Source: Caballeronia terrestris
Lineage (GTDB): Bacteria > Pseudomonadota > Gammaproteobacteria > Burkholderiales > Burkholderiaceae
Reading direction: 5' to 3'
Assembly: GCF_001544515.1 (NCBI RefSeq)
Contig: NZ_FCOL02000034.1
Span: 1 to 57,998 of the forward strand
DNA length: 57,998 nt
Shown: piece by piece, positions 33,566-42,185 of the stretch
Layout: every line of letters begins with the position of its first letter
Position numbering within the stretch: position 1 is the first letter of the stretch
Position numbers and translations under genes: made by a program
The notes under the pieces: model-generated
What the model was told of the DNA's origin: nothing
What the model saw: the letters and a program-made list of their open reading frames with translations, nothing else
Database searches by the model: none

Positions 33566-34228
33566 ATGAAAGCGATTTTTGTGTGCGTAGCGATCGCCGC
33601 TTCATTCTGCACATCGATGCCGGCAGCGGCAACGGGCATTCCGACCTTCGATGCGGCGACGATGTCCCAGTTGCAGCAGCAGTTTCGCCAGTTGCAACAA
33701 CAGTACGAAACGCTCAAGCAGCAGTATGCCGCGGTCACGGGGAGCTATGGTCGTGGGCAGCTGGGCCTGAGCGAATCGATCCGCGCGACTTCGGTGGTCC
33801 CCGGATCGTGGCAAGAGGTCGTTGCGCAGCAGCAGAGCGGAGCCTTTGGCTCGCGGCAAAGCTTTTACGAGAAGCTCATCAATACGATGCCGCAGGACCT
33901 GTTCGCCAATCCGCAGGCGCAGAATGCGACGACCTACAAGATGAGCACGGATTCGGTGCGCGCCGCGATGGCGGGCGGCGACTCATTGTATTCCGAAGTG
34001 CAGACGCACCTCATCAATCTGACCCGCATGAGCGAGCAGGTCGATGCGACGACCAACGTCAAGGATGCTCAGGACTTGCAGAACCGCATCTCGAGCGAGA
34101 ACGGCATGTTGCAAAGCGCGATGGCGAAGCTCAACGCGATGAACATGAATCTGCAAGCCAACATGTTGAATCAGCAGAACCAGGCGACAGCGGCCACGCA
34201 GAAGTATTTCCGCCGCACGGGCGAGTAA
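33566..34228 (+). CDS. virB5: VirB5/TraC-type minor pilus protein
   Basis: A 220-residue periplasmic protein. The signal peptide (FVCVAIAASFCTSMPAAATG) is cleaved near residue 22. A glutamine-rich coiled-coil stretch (MSQLQQQFRQLQQQYETLKQ) follows, then a mainly helical body, with NRISSENGMLQSAMAKLNAM near the C-terminus. This arrangement fits VirB5/TrbJ proteins, which cap or adhere at the pilus tip. The ATG at 33566 follows AGGA; the frame upstream overlaps virB4. It is located directly after virB4, as in canonical clusters. Confidence 0.85.
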   Translation: MKAIFVCVAIAASFCTSMPAAATGIPTFDAATMSQLQQQFRQLQQQYETLKQQYAAVTGSYGRGQLGLSESIRATSVVPGSWQEVVAQQQSGAFGSRQSFYEKLINTMPQDLFANPQAQNATTYKMSTDSVRAAMAGGDSLYSEVQTHLINLTRMSEQVDATTNVKDAQDLQNRISSENGMLQSAMAKLNAMNMNLQANMLNQQNQATAATQKYFRRTGE

Positions 34229-34269
34229 GCCTCTTCTGATATGCGAGCCCCTCACCCGGAGTTTCCGCC

Positions 34270-34476
34270 ATGAAAATTCTTGCCTTCCTGCCCTTGCTCC
34301 TGTCCTTACCGATGGTCGCGCTCGCGCGTAAGGGCTGGCGCCTGTTTGCGGTGCTGGTGCTCGCGGCGCTCATCACGGGCTGCACGAGCGCCTCGAACAA
34401 GTTTGACAAGTCGCCGTGTGCGTGCGAGTTCGAGCTCCTCAACACGGGAACGGATGGAGGTAAAGATGATGCGTAA
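34270..34476 (+). CDS. Small lipoprotein of the virB operon (VirB7- or Eex-like)
   Basis: A 68-residue protein with a double hydrophobic N-terminus (LAFLPLLLSLPMVALA, then LFAVLVLAALITGCTS). LITGC is a good lipobox, giving a mature lipoprotein that starts CTSASNKFDKSPCACEF. No homology is certain. Position between virB5 and virB6 and small size fit a VirB7-like outer-membrane lipoprotein or an entry-exclusion lipoprotein. The mature part has two extra Cys (CAC). The next gene overlaps its end by 11 bp. Confidence 0.6.
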   Translation: MKILAFLPLLLSLPMVALARKGWRLFAVLVLAALITGCTSASNKFDKSPCACEFELLNTGTDGGKDDA

Positions 34477-34870
34477 CGTTTGGATGATTGTGTCGGGCCT
34501 CGCCACCGTGGTTGCGATCGGTGGGGCCGTCTATTACTTCTTTCCAAAGCAGCCAGCCGAACCGATTGTGTCAGACGCGTCGAACGTGCCTCAACATCCT
34601 TCAACCGGTAGCCGCGTTCTCGTTGTGCCAGCAGGAAACCCACTACTTACCGCGGACGCCGCTCAGTTCAGCCGCTGGGTGTCTTTGTATCCAATTCGAT
34701 GTGGGGAAATCGTTTTTGAAAAGGCGGACCCTAAAGCGAAGAACTACTCATTCTGCATCGCAGAAATCAGGAGGCGTGTCGCGACCGCAACGGGTCAGCA
34801 GTTGAGTCGCGATGACGTGCTTGACCCAAGAGTCAGAGTGCATTGGCGAGAAGTGACGGGAGCGAAGTGA
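34466..34870 (+). CDS. Membrane-anchored hypothetical protein of the virB operon
   Basis: A 134-residue protein with one N-terminal membrane segment (VWMIVSGLATVVAIGGAVYY) and a periplasmic domain. The ATG at 34466 has GGAGG five bases upstream and overlaps the lipoprotein gene by 11 bp. Two Cys (IRCGEIVF and YSFCIAEIRRR) and a basic C-terminal part (DPRVRVHWREVTG) are visible. I do not recognise the family. Location between the lipoprotein and virB6 suggests a secretion-machine accessory or entry-exclusion function, which is inference. Confidence 0.6.
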   Translation: MMRNVWMIVSGLATVVAIGGAVYYFFPKQPAEPIVSDASNVPQHPSTGSRVLVVPAGNPLLTADAAQFSRWVSLYPIRCGEIVFEKADPKAKNYSFCIAEIRRRVATATGQQLSRDDVLDPRVRVHWREVTGAK

Positions 34871-34871
34871 T

Positions 34872-35732
34872 ATGGCCGCCATGAGCTTACAGGGTTTGGC
34901 CGGTGCAGCCGACGGCGTGACGCAGTCTTTCTTATCGCAGACATACCCGGCCATCGCGGGCGCCATTTCGACACCGCTCTACTTCGTTGCAATCCTCTAT
35001 TGGGTGGTGTTTGGCTACAAGATTTATGCGGGATACGCCCCAATGCTGTGGAAAGATCTGCTAGCAAAACTCATCATGACGGTGGCTGTCTTTGGAACGC
35101 TCAGTTGGGGTGGCCTCGCTCAGGTGGTTTATAACGCGTTCGTTTCGTTCATGGAAGGTACGGCCGCCACAATCATGGCCGGTAAGCCGACGGCGCAAAT
35201 GCTTGATGCGTTATGGGGCAATGTCGACGCCGTATCCGTAAAGCTTCGAAATGTCGACTTTTACCAGTTTGCGATGATTTGCGATGGCATCCTTCTATTT
35301 GTTGTGAACTGCGTCCTGTTCGCACTTGCGCTCGTGTACATGACGATCGCGAAGTTTGGGCTGGCCATTACGATGGTGCTTTGCCCGCTGTTTCTTGGCT
35401 TCTTAATGTTCCCTGAAACGCGGCAGTGGTTCATCAACTGGGTAAGCAAGATGCTCACCTTTTGCTTCATTTACATCCTGGTGATCGCCATTGTTCGTTT
35501 CGGATTTTTAGCTTTCGGTGATGCTATTGACACAGCAGGGAGAGTGGCGCAATCGGACGAGTTGGCGACGAGCGAGCAGACCGCGCAGCTGGTCATCGTC
35601 GAAGGCGTCCTGATCCTGTTCATGTTAAGCGTCCGTGGCTGGGCGTCGGCATTGGCGGGCGGCGCCTCGTCGTCAACCGGGACACTGTTGATGCTCGTGC
35701 GCATGGCGATGCCTCGGGGAGGCGCCCGATGA
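34872..35732 (+). CDS. virB6: VirB6/TrbL-type polytopic membrane protein
   Basis: A 286-residue protein with five to six membrane helices, including PLYFVAILYWVVFGYKIYAG, LIMTVAVFGTLSWGGLAQVV, LFVVNCVLFALALVYMTIAK and FCFIYILVIAIVRFGFLAFG. Trp- and Phe-rich helix ends and a periplasmic loop (about 75-145) match VirB6. VirB6 forms part of the inner-membrane channel. It starts 1 bp after the preceding gene and overlaps virB8 (ATGA). No disruption is visible. Confidence 0.88.
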   Translation: MAAMSLQGLAGAADGVTQSFLSQTYPAIAGAISTPLYFVAILYWVVFGYKIYAGYAPMLWKDLLAKLIMTVAVFGTLSWGGLAQVVYNAFVSFMEGTAATIMAGKPTAQMLDALWGNVDAVSVKLRNVDFYQFAMICDGILLFVVNCVLFALALVYMTIAKFGLAITMVLCPLFLGFLMFPETRQWFINWVSKMLTFCFIYILVIAIVRFGFLAFGDAIDTAGRVAQSDELATSEQTAQLVIVEGVLILFMLSVRGWASALAGGASSSTGTLLMLVRMAMPRGGAR

Positions 35733-36403
35733 GCTCCGGTCGTGCGACGTTTCTCGGTGACGCAAAAACTCAGGCCGCACAGTTGGGCGGTTCAAACAAG
35801 CTCAAGCAGGAGCGCAACCGCGCCTATCTGTTCATCGGCCTGTTGCTGATCTGCCTGGCGGGCCTAGCCGGTGCCGTGACGGTGCTCGCCAACATCCATA
35901 CGGTCATCCCGGTGGTGTCCGTCATCGATGCGAACGGGCATGTGGTCAAACAGGAGGTGGTCAACAAGGAAACGCTCACGGGTCAGGAGAGTTTCGTCCA
36001 AAGCCAGGTGTACGACTTCATCATGTACTGCAACACGTTCGATCCTGACTGGCGGCAGCGCTTCGCCGATCTCTGCCGCCTGCACTCGACGCAAACGATC
36101 GCCGCGCAGTACGACGCGGAAACCAGCGCGGATAACCCGAACAACCCGTATTACCAGATCGGGCAGGGCGGCCGGCGCTACCCCAAAGTGACCGGCATCA
36201 CATCGCTGGGCAAAGACGCTTATCAGGTGTCGTTTCAGTCAATCACCGACAAGCCCGGCAGCGCGTCGAAAATCGACTATTACACGGCGCTGGTTCGCTA
36301 CACCTTCACGTTCAAGCCGCTCGCGCTGGGCGACCGTTGGGAAAATGCGCTGGGTTTCGCGGCGACGGCATACCGAAAAGACCAGGAGCTAAGCCGCCAG
36401 TGA
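35729..36403 (+). CDS. virB8: VirB8-type inner-membrane assembly protein
   Basis: A 224-residue bitopic protein. The cytosolic N-terminus (1-31) precedes one membrane helix (about 32-55, AYLFIGLLLICLAGLAGAVT). The periplasmic NTF2-like domain runs to the end, with VQSQVYDFIMYCNTFDPDWR and a final IDYYTALVRYTFTFKPLALG strand pattern. This is the VirB8 fold. It overlaps virB6 by 4 bp. VirB8 acts as a nucleation and assembly factor for the envelope channel. Confidence 0.9.
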   Translation: MSSGRATFLGDAKTQAAQLGGSNKLKQERNRAYLFIGLLLICLAGLAGAVTVLANIHTVIPVVSVIDANGHVVKQEVVNKETLTGQESFVQSQVYDFIMYCNTFDPDWRQRFADLCRLHSTQTIAAQYDAETSADNPNNPYYQIGQGGRRYPKVTGITSLGKDAYQVSFQSITDKPGSASKIDYYTALVRYTFTFKPLALGDRWENALGFAATAYRKDQELSRQ

Positions 36404-36485
36404 TCCGCGGAGCACTGCGCTTCGTACTCGGTGAGGCAAGGCCGTCTTGCAACGCCCGTTTCGACTTGCAGAAGGGAGATGCACC

Positions 36486-37301
36486 ATGAGACCCGCTTCA
36501 TTTTCTCTCGGTATCGCTCTTTCGGCCGTTTTGACTGGCGGATCGCTCTCGCTCGTCTCGGCGCCGGCGAGCGCAGCAAAGTTGCCCCGCGCGCTTGTCA
36601 CCGATGACCGGGTCAAGCAAGTGGCCTATGACCCAAATCAGGTCTACGAGATCGTCGGAACCTATGGCTACCAGACCTCGATTGAATTTGCGAACGACGA
36701 AACGGTCAAGGTGGTCACGGTGGGCGATTCAATTGCATGGCAGACGGTCCCTTACCAGAATCGGCTATTTCTGAAGCCGGTCGAGCCGAACGCGGCGACG
36801 AATCTGACGGTGATTACTGACAAGCGCACGTACTACTTCAAGCTCAACAGCGCGAAAAGCCGCGCCTCGATGACGTTCCTGGTCCGGTTCGTCTATGTGA
36901 ACGCGAACGCGAACACGAACATGAACGGGGTCGCTGGCGCGGCCGCCTCCCGCCGGGCGAGCACGGGGATCGACCCGGCACGGCTCAATCTCGACTACGG
37001 CACCTCGGGTAACAAGGCCGCGATTCCGCTCGCCCGTGCGTTCGACGACGGCCAGTTCACCTACTTCCTGCTCGCCCCGGACGCGGAGATCCCGTCCGTC
37101 TACACGGTCGGCCCCGATGGTACCGAGTCGATCGTCAATACGCGTCGCGAGGGGCAGTATCTGGTGGTCGAACGCACGGCGAGCCTGTTCACGCTACGCA
37201 ACGGTAATTCGCATCTGTGCGTGCGGAACAATGCGAATCCGTATAAGCGCACCGCAGCGGAGGTGACGGAGACGGCGGCGCACATCGTCACAGGCGGCTG
37301 A
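36486..37301 (+). CDS. virB9: VirB9-type outer-membrane complex protein
   Basis: A 271-residue periplasmic protein. The signal peptide (LGIALSAVLTGGSLSLVSAP) ends near ASA. The N-terminal domain has DDRVKQVAYDPNQVYEI and FLKPVEPNAATNLTVITDK, both typical of VirB9. The C-terminal domain (about 160-265) has LDYGTSGNKAAIPLARAFDD and TYFLLAPDAEIPSVYTVGPD. I start at the ATG at 36486, after GAAGGGAG. VirB9 forms the core complex with VirB7 and VirB10. It ends one base before virB10. Confidence 0.92.
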   Translation: MRPASFSLGIALSAVLTGGSLSLVSAPASAAKLPRALVTDDRVKQVAYDPNQVYEIVGTYGYQTSIEFANDETVKVVTVGDSIAWQTVPYQNRLFLKPVEPNAATNLTVITDKRTYYFKLNSAKSRASMTFLVRFVYVNANANTNMNGVAGAAASRRASTGIDPARLNLDYGTSGNKAAIPLARAFDDGQFTYFLLAPDAEIPSVYTVGPDGTESIVNTRREGQYLVVERTASLFTLRNGNSHLCVRNNANPYKRTAAEVTETAAHIVTGG

Positions 37302-37302
37302 G

Positions 37303-38574
37303 ATGAGCGCTCCGACCAATCTGCCGGAGGATGACCGCGAGGCGGCGGTTCGCGAGTGGGAAAAACAGACCCATGCTTCATTGGTCGTGGGCAACCGGAA
37401 GAAGAGCATCAGCGGCATCGCGATTGTCGCCCTTGCGGTGGCCGCACTCGGCGCGGTCTGGTACTGGAAGCAAGGGGGCAGCGAGGCGGCGAGGCCTGCC
37501 CCCAATGCCGAGTTGGACATTCCGGAACGCAAGCCCGTTCCCAAGCTGAAGGCGCGAGAGCCGGCCATTGTGCCAGCCGCCGCTTCGGCTCCGATCTCGA
37601 CCCCGACCCCGGCGAGCGCCACCCACGCCGATGATCCGATGCGAGCCCAGCGTGAGCAAATGGAGATGCAGCGTCGGGAGCAAGAGCGGCGCATCCTCGA
37701 AGCACGCATGAAGTCAGCGATCATTGCGCCGAACGCGAGTAATCAAGCGCCGACGGCCATGCTGCCGACGAACGGCGGTGATGGTCGTGCCGCTGATTCT
37801 GATACCGGGCCGTCCCAGGCGAGTGCGGGCATGCTGGGCGGCGGCAGTGGTGGTGGTGTTGGTGGCGGTGGCGAGCGGGGCGCACAGGACCCGAACTCGC
37901 GCTTTGCCCGAGCCGTGTCGAGCAATGGCGTCGCGGTAAGCCACGCTAATCAGATTGACAACCTGCCATACAAGGTGCTGCAGGGCAAGCTGATCGAGGC
38001 CGTGCTGGAGCCGCGGGCGATCTCTGATTTGCCCGGTATGGTCTGCGCGACGGTGCAGCGCGACGTGTACGGCGCACAAGGCCGGAACGTGCTCGTTCCC
38101 TGGGGTTCGCGCGTGTGCGGCATGTACAACGCAGACGTGCGCAAGGGACAGGACCGGCTGTTCGTCGTCTGGAACATGCTGCGCCGGCCCGATGGCGTCC
38201 AAGTGGCGATCGACAGCGCAGGTGCCGACCAGCTCGGCACGGCGGGCATGGGCGGCATCGTGAACACGCATTTTGCCGAGATTTTCGGCATGTCCGCGCT
38301 GCTGTCGATCATCGGCGCCGGCGCCTCCAACGCTGGCGTGGGTTCGAACGATCAGTACAATTCGGCCGCTTACTATCGACAGTCTGTGCAGCAGGCGGCA
38401 GCGCAGACCTCGCAGCAGGTGCTGGCGCCGTACATCAATATCCCGCCCACCATCACGGTACCCGCCGGCTCGCGGGTTCGCATCTATGTGAACCAGGATC
38501 TGGACTTTACGCCACTCTACAAGGACGAGATCGAAACCTCTCGACATGGTGACGGCGTGACGTTCATTCAATAG
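37303..38574 (+). CDS. virB10: VirB10-type channel protein
   Basis: A 423-residue protein. The cytosolic tail (1-35), one membrane helix (about 36-56, SISGIAIVALAVAALGAVWY) and a Pro-rich periplasmic linker are followed by a Gly-rich segment (near 180-195). The C-terminal beta-barrel domain (about 215-420) includes YKVLQGKLIEAVLEPRAISD, YGAQGRNVLVPWGSRVCGMY and RIYVNQDLDFTPLY. These are all VirB10/TrbI landmarks. VirB10 spans both membranes and gates the outer pore. It directly follows virB9. Confidence 0.94.
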   Translation: MSAPTNLPEDDREAAVREWEKQTHASLVVGNRKKSISGIAIVALAVAALGAVWYWKQGGSEAARPAPNAELDIPERKPVPKLKAREPAIVPAAASAPISTPTPASATHADDPMRAQREQMEMQRREQERRILEARMKSAIIAPNASNQAPTAMLPTNGGDGRAADSDTGPSQASAGMLGGGSGGGVGGGGERGAQDPNSRFARAVSSNGVAVSHANQIDNLPYKVLQGKLIEAVLEPRAISDLPGMVCATVQRDVYGAQGRNVLVPWGSRVCGMYNADVRKGQDRLFVVWNMLRRPDGVQVAIDSAGADQLGTAGMGGIVNTHFAEIFGMSALLSIIGAGASNAGVGSNDQYNSAAYYRQSVQQAAAQTSQQVLAPYINIPPTITVPAGSRVRIYVNQDLDFTPLYKDEIETSRHGDGVTFIQ

Positions 38575-38584
38575 AGGCCCGGTC

Positions 38585-39607
38585 ATGTCGGAGATTGCAT
38601 CGTTCCGGGCCAAGCTTGCGCCGCTCGTGGACTATCTGGATGACGCCGAGGTCACCGAGCTGGCCATCAATCGACCGCGCGAGCTTTGGCTGGGACGGCA
38701 GGGACAGCGCTATATGGAGCACGTCGAAGTACCGGATCTGACCTTCGGGCTGCTCGAATCGTTGGCGGAGGTCACGGCGTCTTACACCAGTCAGGAAACC
38801 GACCGGGAGCGGCCGCTCTTGGCTGCAACGATTCCCATCGACCTGTCCGATGGCATCGCCGATGCGGAGCGCGGCGGCTACCGCGTTCAAGTCGTGCGGC
38901 CGCCCGCGGTCGAAGAACAGACCATCGCGCTGTGTATCCGCAAGCCGACGCTGCTCGATATCGGGCTCAGCGAATACAGCAAGCACGGCGCGTTCGCCGA
39001 TGTGAACCGACAGGTAGAGGAGGGAGAATTTTCGGATGACCGCTTGCGCGAGCTTTACAAGGCGAGCCGGTGGGAAGCGTTTTTGCGGGGCGCGGTGCGG
39101 GCCCACAAGAACATTGTCATTTCTGCCGGCACCAACGCCGGCAAGACGACCCTGCTGAACGCGTTGCTCAAAGAGATTCCGGAGCACGAGCGCGTCGTCA
39201 CGATTGAGGATTCGCGTGAAGTCCGCCCGCCGCAACGCAACTGCCTGCACATGCTGTACTCACGCGGCGGGCAAGGGGTGGCCAAGGTCACGGCGGTGGA
39301 TCTGCTGGAGGCCATGCTGCGACTCACGCCTGACCGTCCGATCATGGGCGAGCTGCGCGGCGCGGAAGCCTACTCGTATCTTGAGTTGCTCAATTCAGGA
39401 CATACCGGCTCGATTACGACGATTCACGCTGACAGCCCCAACCTGATGTTCGACCGGCTCGCACAGATGGTGATGCGTTTCGGTTCACCAATGCCGAAAG
39501 ACCAGATCATCGACTACGCGCGGTCGCTTATTCAGGTGGTCGTTCAGTTTAAGCGCAGTGCCGACGGCCGCCGCTATGTCTCGGAGATTCAATATGAGGG
39601 CGCTTAA
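38585..39607 (+). CDS. virB11: VirB11 hexameric ATPase
   Basis: A 340-residue traffic ATPase. The N-terminal domain (1-140) is followed by the RecA-like part: Walker A GTNAGKTT (182-189), the Asp box VVTIEDSREV, Walker B LTPDRPIMGELRGAEAY, and the His box GHTGSITTIHAD. All motifs are intact. VirB11 powers pilus assembly and substrate transfer from the cytosolic face of the inner membrane. The gene is 10 bp after virB10, and its last 14 bp overlap the start of virB1. Confidence 0.95.
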   Translation: MSEIASFRAKLAPLVDYLDDAEVTELAINRPRELWLGRQGQRYMEHVEVPDLTFGLLESLAEVTASYTSQETDRERPLLAATIPIDLSDGIADAERGGYRVQVVRPPAVEEQTIALCIRKPTLLDIGLSEYSKHGAFADVNRQVEEGEFSDDRLRELYKASRWEAFLRGAVRAHKNIVISAGTNAGKTTLLNALLKEIPEHERVVTIEDSREVRPPQRNCLHMLYSRGGQGVAKVTAVDLLEAMLRLTPDRPIMGELRGAEAYSYLELLNSGHTGSITTIHADSPNLMFDRLAQMVMRFGSPMPKDQIIDYARSLIQVVVQFKRSADGRRYVSEIQYEGA

Positions 39608-40550
39608 TGTGGTTGCCATGGTCACGGTGACGTCCGGCGTGCTCGCTGCCGCTCCGATCTTCGCGGCCGCGCAAACGCCGGCGCAGATGGGGCAACAATC
39701 GCTGCCACACTCGCTTCCACAACCACTGCCCTTTGAAAAGCTGGCCGCCGAGTGTGCGCCGGACATTCATCCGACCACGCTGAAGGGCGTGGTGAGTACC
39801 GAATCGTCGTGGAATCCCTATGCGATTGGGGTCGTGGGCGGGCGCCTAGAGCGCCAGCCCCGCAATCTGGCCGAGGCGATTGCGACGGCCCGCGAGCTCG
39901 AACGGCAGGGTTTCAATTTCTCGATGGGCCTGGGGCAGGTAAATCGGTACAACCTCGCCAGGTACGGTGAGAACTACGAAACCGTGTTTGAGCCATGCCG
40001 CAATCTCAAGGCGGGGAGCGCGATCCTCAAAGACTGCTTTCAGCGCGCCACGGCGCAGATCGGTGACGAACAGCAGGCCTTGCGTGCCGCGTTCAGTTGC
40101 TACTACTCGGGTAACTTCACGCGCGGTTTTCGAGCGGACAGAGCTGGCCAGCCGAGCTATGTGCAGAAGGTCGTCGCGAATGCGACGGACTCGGCGCAGC
40201 CGATTCCCGTTGTGCCGGCCGTGAAGCGTGAAAGCGCCGACGGCGCGACGCCTCTTAGCCAGGCCGGCCGGCCTTCGATACCGGCAAACCCGATCAGGCT
40301 GACCACGCCGGCGTGGGTGATATTTGCTGAGGTTGCGCAGCAGGATCAGCCAGCCGCGCAGATGCGGGCCGAATCGGCCAACGCGCTGGTCGAGGCGTCG
40401 GCCGTGAGAGTTCGGCTCAAGACGCCTGCGGGGGCCGCTGCTCGTGAGGGGCAAAGCCCGGCACTGCGCGGAGCGGACGTGGCGCGCATGCAGCGCTCGA
40501 CGCCGAACGGCATCGAGCAAGATGCGCCTTTCGTGCAGTTCGTGGACTAG
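39594..40550 (+). CDS. virB1: VirB1-type lytic transglycosylase
   Basis: A 318-residue SLT-fold muramidase-like protein. The signal peptide ends near IFAAAQ. The catalytic Glu is Glu70 in VVSTESSWNPYAIG; FSMGLGQVNRYN is the second family motif and CYYSGNFTRGF the third. The C-terminal 130 residues are low-complexity and Pro/Ala-rich. It locally opens the peptidoglycan for the secretion channel. In most clusters virB1 comes first; here it is the eleventh gene, overlapping virB11 by 14 bp, an order also seen in some Burkholderiales clusters as I recall. Confidence 0.9.
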   Translation: MRALNVVAMVTVTSGVLAAAPIFAAAQTPAQMGQQSLPHSLPQPLPFEKLAAECAPDIHPTTLKGVVSTESSWNPYAIGVVGGRLERQPRNLAEAIATARELERQGFNFSMGLGQVNRYNLARYGENYETVFEPCRNLKAGSAILKDCFQRATAQIGDEQQALRAAFSCYYSGNFTRGFRADRAGQPSYVQKVVANATDSAQPIPVVPAVKRESADGATPLSQAGRPSIPANPIRLTTPAWVIFAEVAQQDQPAAQMRAESANALVEASAVRVRLKTPAGAAAREGQSPALRGADVARMQRSTPNGIEQDAPFVQFVD

Positions 40551-40599
40551 TTATTTCTTGGCAAGCGAGAATGAGACAGCGATTTCAGGAGAAGAGGCC

Positions 40600-41184
40600 A
40601 TGAAGAAGCTCGTCGCCGCACTATCCATCACAGCCGCGTGCGCATGCGCCCACGCTTCGGACTATGGATGCAAGGTGCTGCTGTGCCTCGCCAATCCTGG
40701 GTCTAACGGCGGCGCTAAGGGGATGGCGCAGTGCGAACAGCCGATCGATCAGCTTTACCACGATCTGAGCAAAGGAAGACCGTTCCCGACCTGTGACATG
40801 TCAGACGGCAACGATGGTTCCAGCTACGCCCGCCAGGTCTACGATCAATACGACCCCTGCCCGGCTCCGCTGCAAGCGGTTCTGCGCGGTTCCTATGTGA
40901 CCGAAGGGCGGCCTAAAACAAGCGGTGCGACGGTTGAAGGGTGGGGCGGAGATGGGTCGTATGTACTGACCGGGCCGCCGCAAGTATCCGAACAAGGCGA
41001 CTACGGCAATGCCTCGGGCCCAAGGGCCTGCGTCGGAAAGTCGATCGGCTTGTACAGCGCCGGCAGCTTCGACAACCCGTACACCGTGAATGTGTTCGAC
41101 AAGGTGATCTGGCAACCGGCGCAAACGCCGCGAGCCATCGACGTTTTTATCGACAACAGATGGCAACAACGCGTGCGCTGGTAG
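40600..41184 (+). CDS. Cys-rich exported protein linked to the virB operon
   Basis: A 194-residue exported protein. The signal peptide (LVAALSITAACACAHA) is followed by a Cys-rich part with GCKVLLCLANPGSNGGAKG, CEQPIDQLYHDLSKGRPFPT and YDQYDPCPAPLQ. The C-terminal part is GNASGPRACVGKSIGLYS and VFDKVIWQPAQTPRAIDVFI. I recall homologues at the ends of conjugation-type operons in Ralstonia and Xanthomonas, all uncharacterised. The ATG follows GGAGAAGAGG, 49 bp after virB1. A decayed paralogue lies at 9637-10128. Probably a periplasmic or secreted accessory, perhaps disulfide-bonded. Confidence 0.75.
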   Translation: MKKLVAALSITAACACAHASDYGCKVLLCLANPGSNGGAKGMAQCEQPIDQLYHDLSKGRPFPTCDMSDGNDGSSYARQVYDQYDPCPAPLQAVLRGSYVTEGRPKTSGATVEGWGGDGSYVLTGPPQVSEQGDYGNASGPRACVGKSIGLYSAGSFDNPYTVNVFDKVIWQPAQTPRAIDVFIDNRWQQRVRW

Positions 41185-41211
41185 ACGAGTGGTAACCGTG
41201 TTGACTCGTCT
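41183..41211 (+). terminator. Hairpin at the end of the virB operon
   Basis: AGACGAGT (41183-41190) and ACTCGTCT (41204-41211) form a perfect 8-bp stem with a 13-base loop overlapping the stop codon. No T-run follows, so it is at best a weak terminator or a pause site. Confidence 0.35.
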
Positions 41212-41272
41212 GCATCGCTCAGCCGGTCACGCGACTGTGGAGCACAAAAGTGCGTCGTGACACGGCTTCGCG

Positions 41273-41824
41273 TCAAGAAGTTGAACCCGGCTGAGGCCAC
41301 GGCCAACCGCGTTTTTCGTCCGACATGCCCCATTCACTAGACGTCGCCGTTTCGGCCGACTTCTCGACAGGCGTCGCTTTCTCGAGCGTAGCTTGGTTGT
41401 CTTCTGTCGTGAGGTCGGCCTTGATTTCAGGAAGCCCTGTTCCGAACCACGTCACCTTCTTCTGAATGTGCGCCGCAAAAGCCTTCCAGCCGCCTGGATT
41501 CCCCTCAAACAAGGCGTGCTGCACGGACGCGGCCAGCGCTTCGTGATTCAATTCCGGCTCGAGCAGTTCCTTGGGCCAAAGCGAATAGGCGCGCGTCGCT
41601 CGTTGGCCAAACTCGGCCGCAGTCATCGTGGATGCGACTCCTCGAAGAAAAGCAAATCGCTGTAAAGACTTCTCGTCTTTGGCCAGTTGCGCGACCAGGG
41701 CGTCTGGACGTTGCGTGTTCGCTACGCAACTTATGGCTTCCAACATGTCCCCGAGATGCAGCAGCAGTTCTCGTCTGTCAAAACGGTCGTCCAAGGCTTC
41801 CTCCTCTTTACGGTGCTCCGTCAT
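41273..41824 (-). CDS. Hypothetical protein, 183 aa
   Basis: A 183-residue hydrophilic protein. I start at the ATG at 41824 (MTEHRKEEEALDDRFDRREL); the open frame reaches 41917 through an Arg-rich stretch that looks non-coding. The middle is helical, with LLLHLGDMLEAISCVANTQ and QRATRAYSLWPKELLEPELN. The C-terminus is acidic and then Trp/Pro-rich. The ribosome site is weak. I do not recognise a family. It faces the virB operon convergently, with 88 bp between. Confidence 0.5.
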   Translation of the reverse strand: MTEHRKEEEALDDRFDRRELLLHLGDMLEAISCVANTQRPDALVAQLAKDEKSLQRFAFLRGVASTMTAAEFGQRATRAYSLWPKELLEPELNHEALAASVQHALFEGNPGGWKAFAAHIQKKVTWFGTGLPEIKADLTTEDNQATLEKATPVEKSAETATSSEWGMSDEKRGWPWPQPGSTS

Positions 41825-42185
41825 TCTAGCGCCCGTAACACTGCGAGTTGACGAACTTCCGCTGCGTGTGCGCGCGCGTGTGCGCGTGCTCGGCTCGTTA
41901 CGCGCCGAGTCGAGCACCGAGTATCGGTTGGTTGAGCGGTAGAGCAGACATGAAGCATGTGCTTGCCGTCTGTATCCACGCAGACTTGGGAACTGGTATT
42001 AAGGATATCGCGAACTAACCAACGATTCCACTGCCAAACGGGAACCACGCGTGGTTTAGGCCATCGAAGGCTGTGCCTGCTCGCAACGCTCAGTAACACG
42101 TTAGCGCCGCTCGCGAGTGTTTCGTGCTGCGCTAATGATTAGAACGGTGGCATAGTGCGGGCATGACATTCTCAAGGAGACCGTT
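41825..42185. other. Gap with a GT/GC dinucleotide tract
   Basis: Contains alternating purine-pyrimidine sequence at about 41868-41890 (GTGTGCGCGCGCGTGTGCGC), a stretch able to form Z-DNA. The right part holds the H-NS gene promoter, with AAGGAGA just before the start codon. Confidence 0.4.

Noticed and set aside
41868..41890. GT/GC alternating tract as a short tandem repeat or CRISPR-like array
   Set aside because: Only a simple dinucleotide-rich stretch; no repeated units with spacers are present here or elsewhere in the window.
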